This document shows, in pieces, positions 41,354 through 50,948 of a DNA stretch of 64,000 nucleotides (positions are counted from its first letter, which is position 1; each line of letters opens with the position of its first letter). The DNA lies in assembly GCF_032380675.1 (NCBI RefSeq), contig NZ_JAWDIX010000001.1:1612001-1676000 (forward strand), written 5' to 3'. The translations under genes were made by a program, and so were the position numbers. The notes beneath the pieces were generated by a model that was not told where the DNA came from, ran no database searches, and saw nothing but the letters and a program-made list of their open reading frames with translations. This DNA comes from Anaerolentibacter hominis (GTDB lineage: Bacteria > Bacillota > Clostridia > Lachnospirales > Lachnospiraceae).

Positions 41354-42016
41354 TCAGATCAGAGCCTGACGGTTGATAATCAGACTGAATTTCAGATCAA
41401 AAAATTCAGCAGCTTTTCTGCAGAGTTTCATTCTGCTCAAAAATATTTCAAAATAGTCCATAACCGAACAGATACCCGTATCAATGCCAAGCCGCAGTAC
41501 AATCTGTCTCTTATCCAGATCCAGTTTCACCTCCGAATACTCCACCGCATAATTAACCCGGTCATGGATATCCAGCGAAATGGTTTCCTTATTTCTCACC
41601 CGGCTGCGCCGCACATCTGTCTTATCCGCCAGAATCAGGGCGGCCGCCACAGCATTGACCGGAAAAGCAGTCTTTTCATCATGGTTTCCGATTGCCGTCA
41701 CGATCACAGCTACATCCTCCGCGTCCATTCCCAGCTTATCCAGAATACGAAACGCCATGATGGCGCCGCTCTGCGCATGGTCCACCCGGTTGACCACATT
41801 ACCGATATCATGCATATACCCTGCAATCTTAGCCAGCTCCACTTCCCTCTCGCCGTAACCCAGATCCCGAAGCAGGCCGCTTGCCACATAGGCGCTTTTC
41901 TTTACATGGACAAAAGAATGCTCCGTATATCCCAGGGCAATCAGCGATGCATCCGCCTGACGGATATAGGTTTTTATTTCTTCCGAATTTAATATATCTT
42001 CATAAGTCACTTTCAT
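41354..42016 (-). CDS. HD-domain phosphohydrolase
   Basis: 220 residues. Metal ligands His...HD...Asp are visible (HSFVHVKKSAYVASGLL, GYMHDIGNVVNRVDHAQSG, AIGNHDE, LADKTDVRRSR). Several C-terminal residues (from about 165) form an extra domain. Nucleotide or nucleotidyl substrates are likely; the specific one is unknown. Confidence 0.85.
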   Translation of the reverse strand: MKVTYEDILNSEEIKTYIRQADASLIALGYTEHSFVHVKKSAYVASGLLRDLGYGEREVELAKIAGYMHDIGNVVNRVDHAQSGAIMAFRILDKLGMDAEDVAVIVTAIGNHDEKTAFPVNAVAAALILADKTDVRRSRVRNKETISLDIHDRVNYAVEYSEVKLDLDKRQIVLRLGIDTGICSVMDYFEIFLSRMKLCRKAAEFFDLKFSLIINRQALI

Positions 42017-42053
42017 ACTGTGTCTATACCTTTCTGCCGGCCCGAAACTATGT

Positions 42054-42707
42054 TCAGGAAATCATACTCTTAAGAATCTGGACACCCACCGTATTGAGGA
42101 TCTGGTTCATCGTCACCGTGATAACCAGAACGCCGGCTACCAGAACCATGCTTACATTCCCCTCGCCCTCCAGCTGTTTTGAGAGCGGAGCGGACGCCTC
42201 CGCGCTCCGGTTAAGACAGCCATACCGGTTCAGTACCTTCCTGGTCCTGCGCCAGTAGAGCCGGTCTCCCAGATATCCGAAAATCAGAATCTGAACAACA
42301 AACATAATGAGGGACACCATCTGGACATTTGAGGTCAGGCTCTGTGCATTGCCTCCACGTGACAGGATCAGCCCCGCAATACACAAAAACAGCAGATTGC
42401 AGACAATGCTGATTCCAAAATAGACCAGGCATTCTCTCCACATTCTGCGGTACGCCAGCCAGTAGTGCTGAAAAATCGCCGCACAGGGATTAAACGTGTT
42501 CCGGCCCTGGCTGATCGTTCTGAATTTATACAGATAGGTATCTTCATTTGTTCCCACATAATTACTGATATCCTGTTCCAGATAACCGTCGATCCGGTTC
42601 TCCTTCACCTGAAAAGGATGCCCGCAATTGTCACACATTATCGCATCGGGCAGATTATTTCTGCCGCAGACAGGACATGACTTTCTGTTATCCAAAAATT
42701 CATCCAT
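42054..42707 (-). CDS. Zinc-ribbon membrane protein
   Basis: 217 residues from the ATG at 42707. N-terminal zinc ribbon CPVCGRNN...CDNCGHPF, then a DUF2628-like part with three hydrophobic segments (about 95-115, 130-155, 185-205). Function unknown. In line with the DUF2500 and MFS genes upstream. Confidence 0.75.
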   Translation of the reverse strand: MDEFLDNRKSCPVCGRNNLPDAIMCDNCGHPFQVKENRIDGYLEQDISNYVGTNEDTYLYKFRTISQGRNTFNPCAAIFQHYWLAYRRMWRECLVYFGISIVCNLLFLCIAGLILSRGGNAQSLTSNVQMVSLIMFVVQILIFGYLGDRLYWRRTRKVLNRYGCLNRSAEASAPLSKQLEGEGNVSMVLVAGVLVITVTMNQILNTVGVQILKSMIS

Positions 42708-42733
42708 AAACACAAGCCTCCCAAAGATTCTTA

Positions 42734-43084
42734 TCAGCGCTCCACTGTCACACCCTTATACTCAAAACTGTAAAACTTATCTCCCGAATAGGCAAGAGTA
42801 CCGTACCCTTCCTCCGGCAGCTCCCGGAATACTCTCCGGCTCACGTCAAACACCATCTGTTTATCTCCCAGCGCCTCAAAGGTAACGCGCATCACATCCT
42901 GTGAAGCCGGAGCACCGTTCTCATCCGTCCCCGGTACCGGTATGATTTCTTTTCCTATAATCCGCGCACCGATACTGACGGTCTTCTTTGCCTTTCCAAT
43001 CCATTTATTCAGGCTGTGCATGACCACAAAAAGGACAATCGCACCGATCGTCAGCACCAAATAAAACGTTTTATCTGAACCCAA
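42734..43084 (-). CDS. DUF2500 family membrane protein
   Basis: About 116 residues from the TTG at 43084 (GSDKTFYLVLTIGAIVLFVV), with GGGAG ten bases ahead. One membrane helix, then a beta-rich domain with the DUF2500 pattern VTFEALGDKQMVFDVSRRVFRELPEEGYGTLAYSG in its course. Function unknown. It begins inside the end of the MFS gene. Confidence 0.7.
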   Translation of the reverse strand: MGSDKTFYLVLTIGAIVLFVVMHSLNKWIGKAKKTVSIGARIIGKEIIPVPGTDENGAPASQDVMRVTFEALGDKQMVFDVSRRVFRELPEEGYGTLAYSGDKFYSFEYKGVTVER

Positions 43085-43100
43085 TACTCTTTGTCTCCCT

Positions 43101-44279
43101 TCAGTTATATTCCACGTCAAACCGTTTGGTCCGGTACATCATAACCGCGGCAACCGAGACCACACAAAATGTAAACATAAAGATTGTAACACTGCCCAGT
43201 TTCTCATAGAGCAGCCCGTATATGTATCCGTACATCGCTCTGCCCAGCGTGTTGGCAGAGTACATGACCGTAACCGCCGTTCCATACACCTCAATGGGCA
43301 CTTTTTTCCTGACATAAGCCAGGTTGACCACCGTCGTACACCCCACGGTAAAACAGTGGAGCACAGATCCCATTAAAAAGATATAGGGATTGGAAGCCAG
43401 TGAATAGATGGCAAACCGGATCACCAGCGCAAACCCGGATATCAGATATACTTTTCGAAAACCCAGCTTCGGCAGCAGTTTGTTGCTTAGAATTCCCAGG
43501 TAGAGTATCTCCGGCACAGCGCACAAAATCGTATTCAGGCTGATCAGCTTCTCCGTACCTCCAAGGGTAAAAATCAGATGATTGCCCATAAAGGATGTAA
43601 TTCCATCCGCCATTACTCCGGTCATCACGGTTATCATTAGAATAAAGAGATAATCCTTATTTTTAAACAGGACTTTAATATCTCCCTTTTTCTTTTTCTC
43701 AGCGGGGTCCTCCGCCGCCCGTCTGCCTGCCTTCACCTTGGGAAATCCCGTCGCCATCAGCAGCGCCAGTCCGATCACCAGCATATAGGTTGGGAACAGG
43801 ACCACATTCAGCCCTATCTCCGCAGCCAGATAGCCCAGAATCATTCCGCCTATTACCCAGCCGATGGAACCCATGGAGCGGAACCGTCCATAATTCCCCT
43901 TCGTCTCGCTGCAGTAATTCATGGTCTGCGTATCTGCCATAGACAGGATGCCGCAGCGGGATGCCTCCAGCAAGATTCCCATAACCAGCGCTCCCAGATA
44001 CGTAGTCTGTCTGGAGAAAATAAAGGACACCAGAAGCACCCCAGTGAGAAACGAGAGCAAAAGAGTTTTATAATGCTTTGTCTTATCTCCGATCACGCCC
44101 CATACCGGTATCAGAAAAACACTGGATAGTACGCTGATTCCGGAAAAAGCGCCCAGCTGGCTCCCGGTAAAATGCAGATATTTTTCCAGATATACATTCA
44201 TATAGGACATCGCACAGACATGGGCTGCAAAATAGAAAAAATAAAACGCTCCAATTGCAAAATTGGTTTTCTTTTTCAT
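43101..44279 (-). CDS. Major facilitator superfamily transporter
   Basis: 392 residues from the ATG at 44279 (MKKKTNFAIGAFYFFYF), with AAGGAG ahead. Twelve hydrophobic segments, MFS_1-like (nucleoside/sugar:proton symporter branch) with GVIGDKTKHYK between helices 2 and 3. Substrate unknown. A strong promoter with duplicated 13-base repeats lies 180 bases upstream. Confidence 0.9.
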   Translation of the reverse strand: MKKKTNFAIGAFYFFYFAAHVCAMSYMNVYLEKYLHFTGSQLGAFSGISVLSSVFLIPVWGVIGDKTKHYKTLLLSFLTGVLLVSFIFSRQTTYLGALVMGILLEASRCGILSMADTQTMNYCSETKGNYGRFRSMGSIGWVIGGMILGYLAAEIGLNVVLFPTYMLVIGLALLMATGFPKVKAGRRAAEDPAEKKKKGDIKVLFKNKDYLFILMITVMTGVMADGITSFMGNHLIFTLGGTEKLISLNTILCAVPEILYLGILSNKLLPKLGFRKVYLISGFALVIRFAIYSLASNPYIFLMGSVLHCFTVGCTTVVNLAYVRKKVPIEVYGTAVTVMYSANTLGRAMYGYIYGLLYEKLGSVTIFMFTFCVVSVAAVMMYRTKRFDVEYN

Positions 44280-44464
44280 TCCTACTTCTCCTTTTCTGCC
44301 TACTGCCGGTGCATAACCCATATAAGATTATTTTAAACATAATCAGGCCAAAATCAATAGCTGGGGCATACTTTACATGGAATTGCTGCAAATTTTACAT
44401 TCTCCCGGACGGTATCGGCGCAAAACAGATTTCCAGACAGAAAATCTATTTTTTCTTATCTGTT

Positions 44465-44504
44465 ATTTTAAGCATTTATAAGTATATTGTCAAGCATTTA
44501 TAAG
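44465..44504 (-). promoter_or_regulatory. Promoter of the MFS gene with duplicated operator-like repeats
   Basis: -35 TTGACA (44488-44493), 17 bases, -10 TAAAAT (44465-44470). The 13-mer CTTATAAATGCTT occurs twice, at 44492-44504 and 44470-44482, overlapping the -35 and the -10 at 22-base spacing (two helical turns). The remaining gap to the MFS start (44280-44460) holds a second, weaker promoter-like pair (TTGATT, TAAAAT) and no gene. Confidence 0.6.
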
Positions 44505-44570
44505 CATTTCATGCAAGCTCATTTTGCACTATTTCTTTCACAGAACTCTCTTTTTTTTGCAAATTTTAGG

Positions 44571-44599
44571 TTGACAATTTATGACAACTATAGTATAGT
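44571..44599 (+). promoter_or_regulatory. Promoter of the tRNA-Gly gene
   Basis: Consensus -35 TTGACA (44571-44576), 17 bases, -10 TATAGT (44594-44599), 28 bases ahead of the tRNA. Confidence 0.85.
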
Positions 44600-44627
44600 A
44601 ATTTACGTGCCAGTCAATGGCACCTAT

Positions 44628-44699
44628 GCGCGAGTGGCTCAGTGGTGGAGTATCGCCTTGCCAAGGCGAGGGTCGCGGGTTCGAATCCCGTCTCGCGCT
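44628..44699 (+). tRNA. tRNA-Gly (anticodon GCC)
   Basis: 72 bases. Acceptor GCGCGAG / CTCGCGC, anticodon stem TCGCC / GGCGA around loop TTGCCAA (anticodon GCC), T loop TTCGAAT in GGGTTCGAATCCC. Discriminator T. CCA is not encoded. Confidence 0.97.
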
Positions 44700-44714
44700 C
44701 TATTTTTTGTCACA

Positions 44715-44751
44715 GACACAGAGAAAACTTATATTTCTCTGTGTCTTTTTT
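44715..44751 (+). terminator. Terminator of the tRNA-Gly gene
   Basis: Perfect GACACAGAGAAA / TTTCTCTGTGTC hairpin followed by TTTTTT. Confidence 0.9.
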
Positions 44752-44785
44752 CATTTTTTCCGGCAGCCTGAAAGCACGTCAAAAC

Positions 44786-44821
44786 CTGATAAAAGCGCCG
44801 TGTTAACGGCGCTTTTATCAG
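44786..44821 (-). terminator. Terminator of the UroD-family gene
   Basis: Perfect CTGATAAAAGCGCCG / CGGCGCTTTTATCAG hairpin with a TGTTAA loop, 33 bases after the stop; the stem itself contains the T-run. Confidence 0.75.
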
Positions 44822-44854
44822 CTATAGGATACTGCTCATACAGTATTTTCTTAT

Positions 44855-45856
44855 TTATTTGGATAACTCTGCAGCTTTGTCACGAACCCATTTCAGATTC
44901 TCAATTGGAGTATCGCTCGGTACGGTACAGTCAGCACCGATGATAACGCCCACTTTGCCGCCTTCGGTAATCAGCTTCTCAACGTAAGCTTCGATATCTT
45001 CTTTCTTGCCGGCATTGATCAGGCTGCCCGGCATCTGATCGAAGCCGCCGATAACAGCTTTGCCGTGGAAGTACTCTTTACCTTCCGCCAAGTTCATGCC
45101 TTCTTCATGTACAGCCCAGTTGAATACAGTAACCGGATAATCTCTGTATACAGAAAGAATATTCTGACGTCCGCGGTAACCGCAGATATGTAAGATATGA
45201 TTTTCGCTGTACTTGTTGCCCATATCCAGAATCATCGTCTCGGAAGGAGATACCGATTTGCTGTAAAGCTCTGCAGGAATGGTTCTTCCAGGGTTGGCAA
45301 CGCTTAAATAGAGACCGTCCATCTTACCTTCTGTCAGGATCTGTTCTGCCAGATAACTTAAATCCTCACCCAATTTGTTCAGGGCATACTCTACTGCTTC
45401 CGGGTCCTCTTTCAGGTACTCAAATACCTTGGAAGGATCGGTGGAGCCGTTTACCAGGCTGGTTAAGTGATATAACGGAGCAAAGATATTGAAGAAAATC
45501 AGGGTGTCGTCACCAAAGATTTCTCTTACATTCTTTGCCAGTTCGATTGATTTTACAAAGTATGGATGATTGTGATCCAGGTTCTCGATCTTTCTGAGAT
45601 CAGCCGCGCAGTTAATAACAGGCAGTGTGTTGTGGGGGCGGAAAAACAGGCCGTCTGTCATAACCTTTACAAAATCAGGATCAAAATCTTCTTTAAATTT
45701 GCGGTGGCCCGCTAAATTCTTTTCCATCAGTTCCGGATGGTCGAGACCCATGTTCATCTGATCCGGCTCCAGGAAGTGGAACCAGAATCCTACCGGGATT
45801 CTCTCCGCCGGTTTGTTGTGGAACGCATTCAGTACAATTTCTTTTTTACTTGACAT
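44855..45856 (-). CDS. Uroporphyrinogen decarboxylase-family protein (likely methyltransferase)
   Basis: 333 residues, TIM-barrel UroD/MtaA fold: MSSKKEIVLNAFHNKPAERIPVGFW at the start, HICGYRGRQ and VIIGADCTVPSDTP near the end. The latter CxxP-type Cys with the preceding His is typical of corrinoid or cobalamin-linked methyltransferases of the family rather than heme-making HemE. No corrinoid protein lies beside it. SD AGGGAGGA; single gene. Confidence 0.85.
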   Translation of the reverse strand: MSSKKEIVLNAFHNKPAERIPVGFWFHFLEPDQMNMGLDHPELMEKNLAGHRKFKEDFDPDFVKVMTDGLFFRPHNTLPVINCAADLRKIENLDHNHPYFVKSIELAKNVREIFGDDTLIFFNIFAPLYHLTSLVNGSTDPSKVFEYLKEDPEAVEYALNKLGEDLSYLAEQILTEGKMDGLYLSVANPGRTIPAELYSKSVSPSETMILDMGNKYSENHILHICGYRGRQNILSVYRDYPVTVFNWAVHEEGMNLAEGKEYFHGKAVIGGFDQMPGSLINAGKKEDIEAYVEKLITEGGKVGVIIGADCTVPSDTPIENLKWVRDKAAELSK

Positions 45857-46059
45857 ACTAGTATCCTCCCTATGAATAAATAGTTTGTACTATAATAATA
45901 CCTTTAATATTATTATTACGCAACCCAATAATGTAGAATTTTACTAGTTTTTCGTATTTCTTTACTTCATATTTGTAATAATCTAATAAAAAGAGCCTTG
46001 TCCCGCGCTTCAACTTGAAATACAATTCAGGAAAATCTCCTCATATTTTCGACTTTCTT

Positions 46060-46389
46060 CTACAGACCGACTTCCAGAAGAGGGATTACATTGATGACAG
46101 GTTCCTCATAAGGATGGACCTGTTTCACTCCCCGGATCACGTTCCCGGCCTGATCGGTCCGGCAGGTAACCTCCACCTTATACTCCCGGACATAACAGAC
46201 CTTATTTTCTTTGCCCAGATAGGGCCTGGTTCCTTTAAGAGGTCTAAAGCACCCCGTCACCTCAGAGTAAGACAGGCAGCGGTCATACTTTCCTATATGG
46301 CCCGCATCTGCGGACCAAAGCGCCTCGCACAGTACCTCTAAATGGGTTGTCGGTATAAATATCTCCAATTTACAAAACTCTGTTTCCAT
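46060..46389 (-). CDS. PII/CutA-like protein (YqfO/Nif3 insert-domain family)
   Basis: 109 residues: LEIFIPTTHLEVLCEALWSADAGHIGKYDRCLS, GCFRPLKGTRPYLG and VHPYEEPVINVIPL match the ferredoxin-like insert domain found inside Nif3-type proteins, here free-standing. Function unknown. Confidence 0.8.
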   Translation of the reverse strand: METEFCKLEIFIPTTHLEVLCEALWSADAGHIGKYDRCLSYSEVTGCFRPLKGTRPYLGKENKVCYVREYKVEVTCRTDQAGNVIRGVKQVHPYEEPVINVIPLLEVGL

Positions 46390-46460
46390 ATTCGTTCACT
46401 CTGCCCCTTTCCATGCCTCCGGTGTGGGAACGGCAGCATGTTACAAATTCTATTTCAGGC

Positions 46461-47672
46461 TCAGGAAAGGCGTCTGGACTTTGCAATAGCCCAGGCAGCC
46501 GTCCGGTAAACCGGCGTCTCCAGCACCCGTGCGGCCTGTTTCAGTTCCTGCCGGATGGGTATCTGCTGAGGGCAGTGTTTTTCACACAATCCGCAGCCGA
46601 CACACAGGGAGGCATTGGACCGCCTGCCTCTCATGGTCGTACACATTATATATTCTTTTAGAGATACAAACCAGCCTTCCGTAAACCGTTCATTGTAACA
46701 CCGAAAGGAGCCGGGTATATCCACTCCCTGCGGGCAGGGCATACAGTAAGAACAGCCCGTACAGCCCACCCGGATGTTCGCATTGATTTCATCCCTGACC
46801 TGACTGATCAGCAGGCTCTCATCTTCTGAAAGCCATTTCTTTTTCTGTCCGGCCGTGCGGATATTTTCTTCCAGCATCTCCATGGAATTCATACCGGACA
46901 GAACGGTTGTTACCTCCGGCTGCTGATAAAGCCAGGCAAAAGCCAGACCGGCCGGACTTAAACGGCCCTGTTCCCGCACCAGCTTTTCGGCTGAGGGAGG
47001 CAGGCCTCCCGCCAGTCTTCCCCCTCTCAGCGGTTCCATGATAACAACCGGCATTCCTTTCGCGGAAGCGTATTTAAGTCCCCTTCGGCCGGCCTGGGTA
47101 TTTTCATCCATGTAGTTATACTGGATCTGGCAGAAATCCCAGTCGTAACTGTCCAAAAGTTCCATGAAGGCTATGGCATTTCCGTGATAGGAAAATCCAA
47201 TGTGCCGGATCTGTCCCCGCTCTTTTTTCTCCCTGATCCAGTTTTCAATCCCCATCCCCTTCAGCCGGTTCCATACGGCGGCGTCAGGAAGCATGTGCAT
47301 GAGATAATAATCTATATAAGAAGTCTTAAGCCGTTTCAGCTGAACCTGAAAATAACGTTCGATGTCTTCCTCCCTGCGGATCATATAGTGAGGCAGCTTG
47401 GTGGCCAGATATATCTTGTCCCGCCAGCCGTTTTTCTCCAATATATTTCCCAGAGCTTCCTCGCTTCCGGGATAGATATAGGCCGTATCAAAATAATTGA
47501 TTCCGCCCCGGATCGCGGCCCCGATTTCCCTCTCGGTCTCCGTCATATCGATCCCTCCGGCTTTTTTTCTTGGAAATCTCATACAGCCAAATCCTAGAAG
47601 GGACAGCTGATCTGCCGTTTTCGTATTCGAGCGGTATGTCATTTTGCCCTGTGTCATTTCAGAATCATCCAT
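46461..47672 (-). CDS. Aldo/keto reductase with C-terminal 4Fe-4S ferredoxin domain
   Basis: 403 residues from the ATG at 47672, which overlaps the glycosyltransferase-like stop by 8 bases. TIM-barrel AKR domain with catalytic Tyr in NYFDTAYIYPGSEEALG and Lys in YLATKLPH. Cys clusters CTGCSYCMPCPQGVDIP and CVGCGLCEKHCPQQIP at the C-terminus. Common in anaerobes; substrate unknown. Confidence 0.9.
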   Translation of the reverse strand: MDDSEMTQGKMTYRSNTKTADQLSLLGFGCMRFPRKKAGGIDMTETEREIGAAIRGGINYFDTAYIYPGSEEALGNILEKNGWRDKIYLATKLPHYMIRREEDIERYFQVQLKRLKTSYIDYYLMHMLPDAAVWNRLKGMGIENWIREKKERGQIRHIGFSYHGNAIAFMELLDSYDWDFCQIQYNYMDENTQAGRRGLKYASAKGMPVVIMEPLRGGRLAGGLPPSAEKLVREQGRLSPAGLAFAWLYQQPEVTTVLSGMNSMEMLEENIRTAGQKKKWLSEDESLLISQVRDEINANIRVGCTGCSYCMPCPQGVDIPGSFRCYNERFTEGWFVSLKEYIMCTTMRGRRSNASLCVGCGLCEKHCPQQIPIRQELKQAARVLETPVYRTAAWAIAKSRRLS

Positions 47673-48921
47673 CTGTTCTTCCCTTCCCTGCGGCAAACTG
47701 TTTCATTCTCTCCCAGACGTCCTTCACCCTCTGAAATTCTTCAAAGTGCACGGGCAGCTGTTCCTCATACCGGTGCAGCTCGTCCAGTACATCGGCAAAG
47801 CGCTGTTCATTAAAGTAAGCGCAAATCTGAGGAACCGTCTGTTCCAGTTTCGCTCTGGACTCCCGCATCAGTGCTTCGTAATCTTCTTTCCTTGTAATAT
47901 AAGTATACAGCGGCTTATATCTGGCCCAGCCGATGCAGGCCCGGTAAAACCGTTCTATCACCGACTGCGAATCATACACCTGTATCCGTTTCAGATTGTT
48001 GGGCAGAACTCCCTGCAGCAGCGTCCGGTAAAACGCAAAGCCGTCGTGAAAGGTATAGGACGGCACCTTTTTCACCGTCACGTCGTGCAGACAGGTACTT
48101 AAGAATGTATCCTCCCCCCGCGCACCGGGCGGATTATAAAAGGGGAAAACAATCTCGGGCCTGGTCAGATTCAGTCCCAGGTTGCCGCCGGTAATAAATT
48201 TCGTCCCGTTAATTTCCTCCACAAGAGAAGCCGCTCTCTCCATCAGGACCTTCTTGTCGGCAAAGGTAACTCCTCCATTTTCGATAACAGCTTTTACATC
48301 CTCCCAGTTCAGGATGTCATTGCTCAGCGCTTCAATAAAGGCACGGAACACGTCCTCGGATACGATATTGTCGAATTCCATATAGGGAATCGGAGAGAGA
48401 TAGCCGCAGTGAAAACCATTCGTAATATCAGAAAATTTCAGATACCGGATGTGGTCCTCTATCACATGCTGGCCGCTCCACAGCACATAGTCCCCTGACT
48501 GGGTTGCCGCCATAGGATATTCATCATCATCTAGAAAGATGAGGTAATCCATCCCGCTGCGAAGCGCAGTGTAAACCACTATATTGCGCTGGGCCGCATA
48601 GCCGTTGCCAAAGCAGAGGCCTGCCTCCTCCCCTTTCACGATCCCCTCTTCTACCAATTCCCTCTCCGCTGCTCTGATATCCTGCTTCCCAAGAAAGAAA
48701 CACTTCTCAAACCAGTTCTGTACCCCTGCCGGCAGTTGGGTATAATCCTCCGGCTTGGTATTGGAATAGTCCAGATCATAGGCCACGAATAAATTTAAAT
48801 TAACGTGTTCAGACTCCCAGAAAAAACGGTACTCGTCCAGTTGATACATATAGGCTCTGAGTACATTTTGAAAGCTGGTTCTTCCTGTTGCAAATCCGAT
48901 TCCCACATTTAATTGTTCCAT
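47665..48921 (-). CDS. Glycosyltransferase-like protein (GT-A fold)
   Basis: 418 residues. Starts MEQLNVGIGFATGRTSF, carries an acidic sugar-nucleotide/metal motif FLDDDEYPM near residue 130, then ITGGNLGLNL and RGEDTFLST, which resemble the acceptor and catalytic regions of GT2 enzymes. No membrane helix. Specific sugar unknown. Confidence 0.65.
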   Translation of the reverse strand: MEQLNVGIGFATGRTSFQNVLRAYMYQLDEYRFFWESEHVNLNLFVAYDLDYSNTKPEDYTQLPAGVQNWFEKCFFLGKQDIRAAERELVEEGIVKGEEAGLCFGNGYAAQRNIVVYTALRSGMDYLIFLDDDEYPMAATQSGDYVLWSGQHVIEDHIRYLKFSDITNGFHCGYLSPIPYMEFDNIVSEDVFRAFIEALSNDILNWEDVKAVIENGGVTFADKKVLMERAASLVEEINGTKFITGGNLGLNLTRPEIVFPFYNPPGARGEDTFLSTCLHDVTVKKVPSYTFHDGFAFYRTLLQGVLPNNLKRIQVYDSQSVIERFYRACIGWARYKPLYTYITRKEDYEALMRESRAKLEQTVPQICAYFNEQRFADVLDELHRYEEQLPVHFEEFQRVKDVWERMKQFAAGKGRTDG

Positions 48922-49043
48922 TAAAACTGCCTCCTTTCTCTACATCACTACAGTATCAGGTTTCTGAGAAATCCACATCCACTGTCGATGAAGAAAACCC
49001 CTGCCGGTCACAGACATCCGTCCCGGCTGACGGTATTATAATA

Positions 49044-49073
49044 AGTATACCTCATTTTCGGATACAGTTTCAA
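49044..49073 (-). promoter_or_regulatory. Promoter of the glycosyltransferase-aldo/keto reductase operon
   Basis: -35 TTGAAA (49068-49073), 18 bases, -10 TATACT (49044-49049) on the minus strand. Confidence 0.65.
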
Positions 49074-49091
49074 ATAAAAAGGATTAACCAG

Positions 49092-49123
49092 CAGCAGCCG
49101 CACCAATATCGGTGCGGCTGCTG
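49092..49123 (-). terminator. Terminator of the ABC exporter operon
   Basis: Perfect 13-base hairpin CAGCAGCCGCACC / GGTGCGGCTGCTG, T-rich tail (TTTTTATTT) about 10 bases on. Confidence 0.7.
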
Positions 49124-49166
49124 TATCAGTAAGACGGTTCGCAAAGCGTGCCGGCGTTTGTTCCGG

Positions 49167-50948
49167 TCAGTCGGATTCACCTGGCTTGGGGAACTGACTG
49201 TTGTAAAGTGTTTCGTAGGCTCCGCCCGCTTCCAGCAGCTCCTCGTGGGTTCCTTTTTCGATTATGTTTCCCTGCTCCATTACCAGAATCAGATCCGCCT
49301 CTTTTATCGTGGAAAGCCGGTGGGCGATCACAAAGCTGGTCTTTCCCTTCATCAGCTTATCGAACGCGGCCTGAATCTTTAACTCCGTACGGGTATCGAT
49401 GCTGCTGGTCGCTTCATCCAGAATCAGAATCGGAGGATTGATCAGCATGATTCTGGCTATTGTCAGGAGCTGGCGCTGTCCCTGGGACATGGCACTGTTT
49501 CCTCCTATTATCGTTTGATAGCCCTCCGGAAGCCTTCTTATAAAACCGTGGATACCTGCCGCCCTGGCAGCAGCCTCAACCTCTTCGTCAGTGGCGTCTG
49601 GTTTGCCATAGGCAATGTTATTGCGTATGGTGTCATGGAATAAAAATGTATCCTGGAGTACCATACCGAAATTTCTCCGGAGAGAATCCCGCTTGATCTG
49701 ATCAATCGGGATGCCGTCCACGTAAATGGCTCCTTTCTTTACTTCATAGAAGCGCATCAGCAGGTTAACCAGGGTCGTCTTCCCGGCGCCGGTCCTGCCT
49801 ACGATTGCAATCCGGCTTCCGGCCTTCACATCCAGATTCAGATCCGCAATCAGTGGCTTATCCTCCACATAGGAAAAGGCCACGTGGTCAAATCGTATAT
49901 TTCCCTCACACGTACTCAGTTCCCTGGCGTCCGGAGCGTCCTTAATCTCTTCTTCCTCGTCCAGAAGGGCAAAGATCCGGCCGCAGGAGGCAAACGCCGT
50001 CTGAATCTGGGTGATGACGCTGGTGATTTCATTAAATGGCTTGGAAAACAAATTGGAGTAAATCAGAAAGCTGGAAATATTGCCTACCGTAATGCTTCCC
50101 ATGATCGCCATAACCGCGCCGGTCACCCCGATGACGGAATAAATCGTATTGTTAATCAGCCGCGTTGTGGGGTTGGCCATTGCCCCGTAAAACTGTGACC
50201 TGGTACCAACCTGAAACAGCTCCTGATTCACGGCCTCAAACTTCTCCACAGATGTAGTTTCATAGTGGAACGCTTTTACCGTATGCTGTCCGGCGATCAT
50301 TTCTTCCGCATAGCCGTTCAGCCTCCCAAGCGTTCTGGCCTGTTCTCCAAAATATTTCTGGGACCGCTTTGTGATAAAGCCCGCGACCAGATAGGCAAAG
50401 GGCGCCGATAAAATGACAACCAGAGTCATGACAGGACTGATCGGCAGCATAAAGGCGATCGCCCCCGCGATAGTCACCACGCCTGTCATCAGAGAGGCTA
50501 CCCCCTGAAGCATGCCGTCTACAACCGCATCCACATCGTTGATGAAACGGCTGATGGTATCCCCATGGGGATTGTTATCAAAATACCGGAGGGGCAGACG
50601 GTTCATTTTATTGTACAGATCCACCCGCAGTCTGTTCGCCGTCTGATAGGCAAGGCGGTTGGAAAAATAGGTGAGCAGCCAGGTAAATAAAACACTCAGC
50701 AGGTAGGTCAGAGCCAGAGCAGCCGCCAGCTTAAACAGGGCGGAAAATACAACCTGACCGGGACCGATCATATGGTCGATGGCTTTTCCGATAAGGGAGG
50801 GGGCCAGGAGATTGGCCAGGGCGCTGATTATGGCAGATAAAAAGGCAAGAGGCACCAGTATCCGGCTGCGGCCAATGTAGCCGAGCAGACGGCTGAGGAT
50901 CTTGCCCTTCTCCGGTTTTCCGGACCGGGCAGTGTTGTTCCGGCTCAT
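49167..50948 (-). CDS. Heterodimeric ABC exporter, second half-transporter
   Basis: 593 residues: six membrane helices (to about 330) and an ATPase domain. Walker A GRTGAGKTT, Walker B ILILDEATS with catalytic Glu. The signature is AMSQGQ instead of LSGGQ, the noncanonical half of an asymmetric pair. SD GGAGGTGA inside the end of its partner gene; ATGA overlap. LmrCD/BmrCD-like; drug or peptide export is possible. Confidence 0.93.
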   Translation of the reverse strand: MSRNNTARSGKPEKGKILSRLLGYIGRSRILVPLAFLSAIISALANLLAPSLIGKAIDHMIGPGQVVFSALFKLAAALALTYLLSVLFTWLLTYFSNRLAYQTANRLRVDLYNKMNRLPLRYFDNNPHGDTISRFINDVDAVVDGMLQGVASLMTGVVTIAGAIAFMLPISPVMTLVVILSAPFAYLVAGFITKRSQKYFGEQARTLGRLNGYAEEMIAGQHTVKAFHYETTSVEKFEAVNQELFQVGTRSQFYGAMANPTTRLINNTIYSVIGVTGAVMAIMGSITVGNISSFLIYSNLFSKPFNEITSVITQIQTAFASCGRIFALLDEEEEIKDAPDARELSTCEGNIRFDHVAFSYVEDKPLIADLNLDVKAGSRIAIVGRTGAGKTTLVNLLMRFYEVKKGAIYVDGIPIDQIKRDSLRRNFGMVLQDTFLFHDTIRNNIAYGKPDATDEEVEAAARAAGIHGFIRRLPEGYQTIIGGNSAMSQGQRQLLTIARIMLINPPILILDEATSSIDTRTELKIQAAFDKLMKGKTSFVIAHRLSTIKEADLILVMEQGNIIEKGTHEELLEAGGAYETLYNSQFPKPGESD

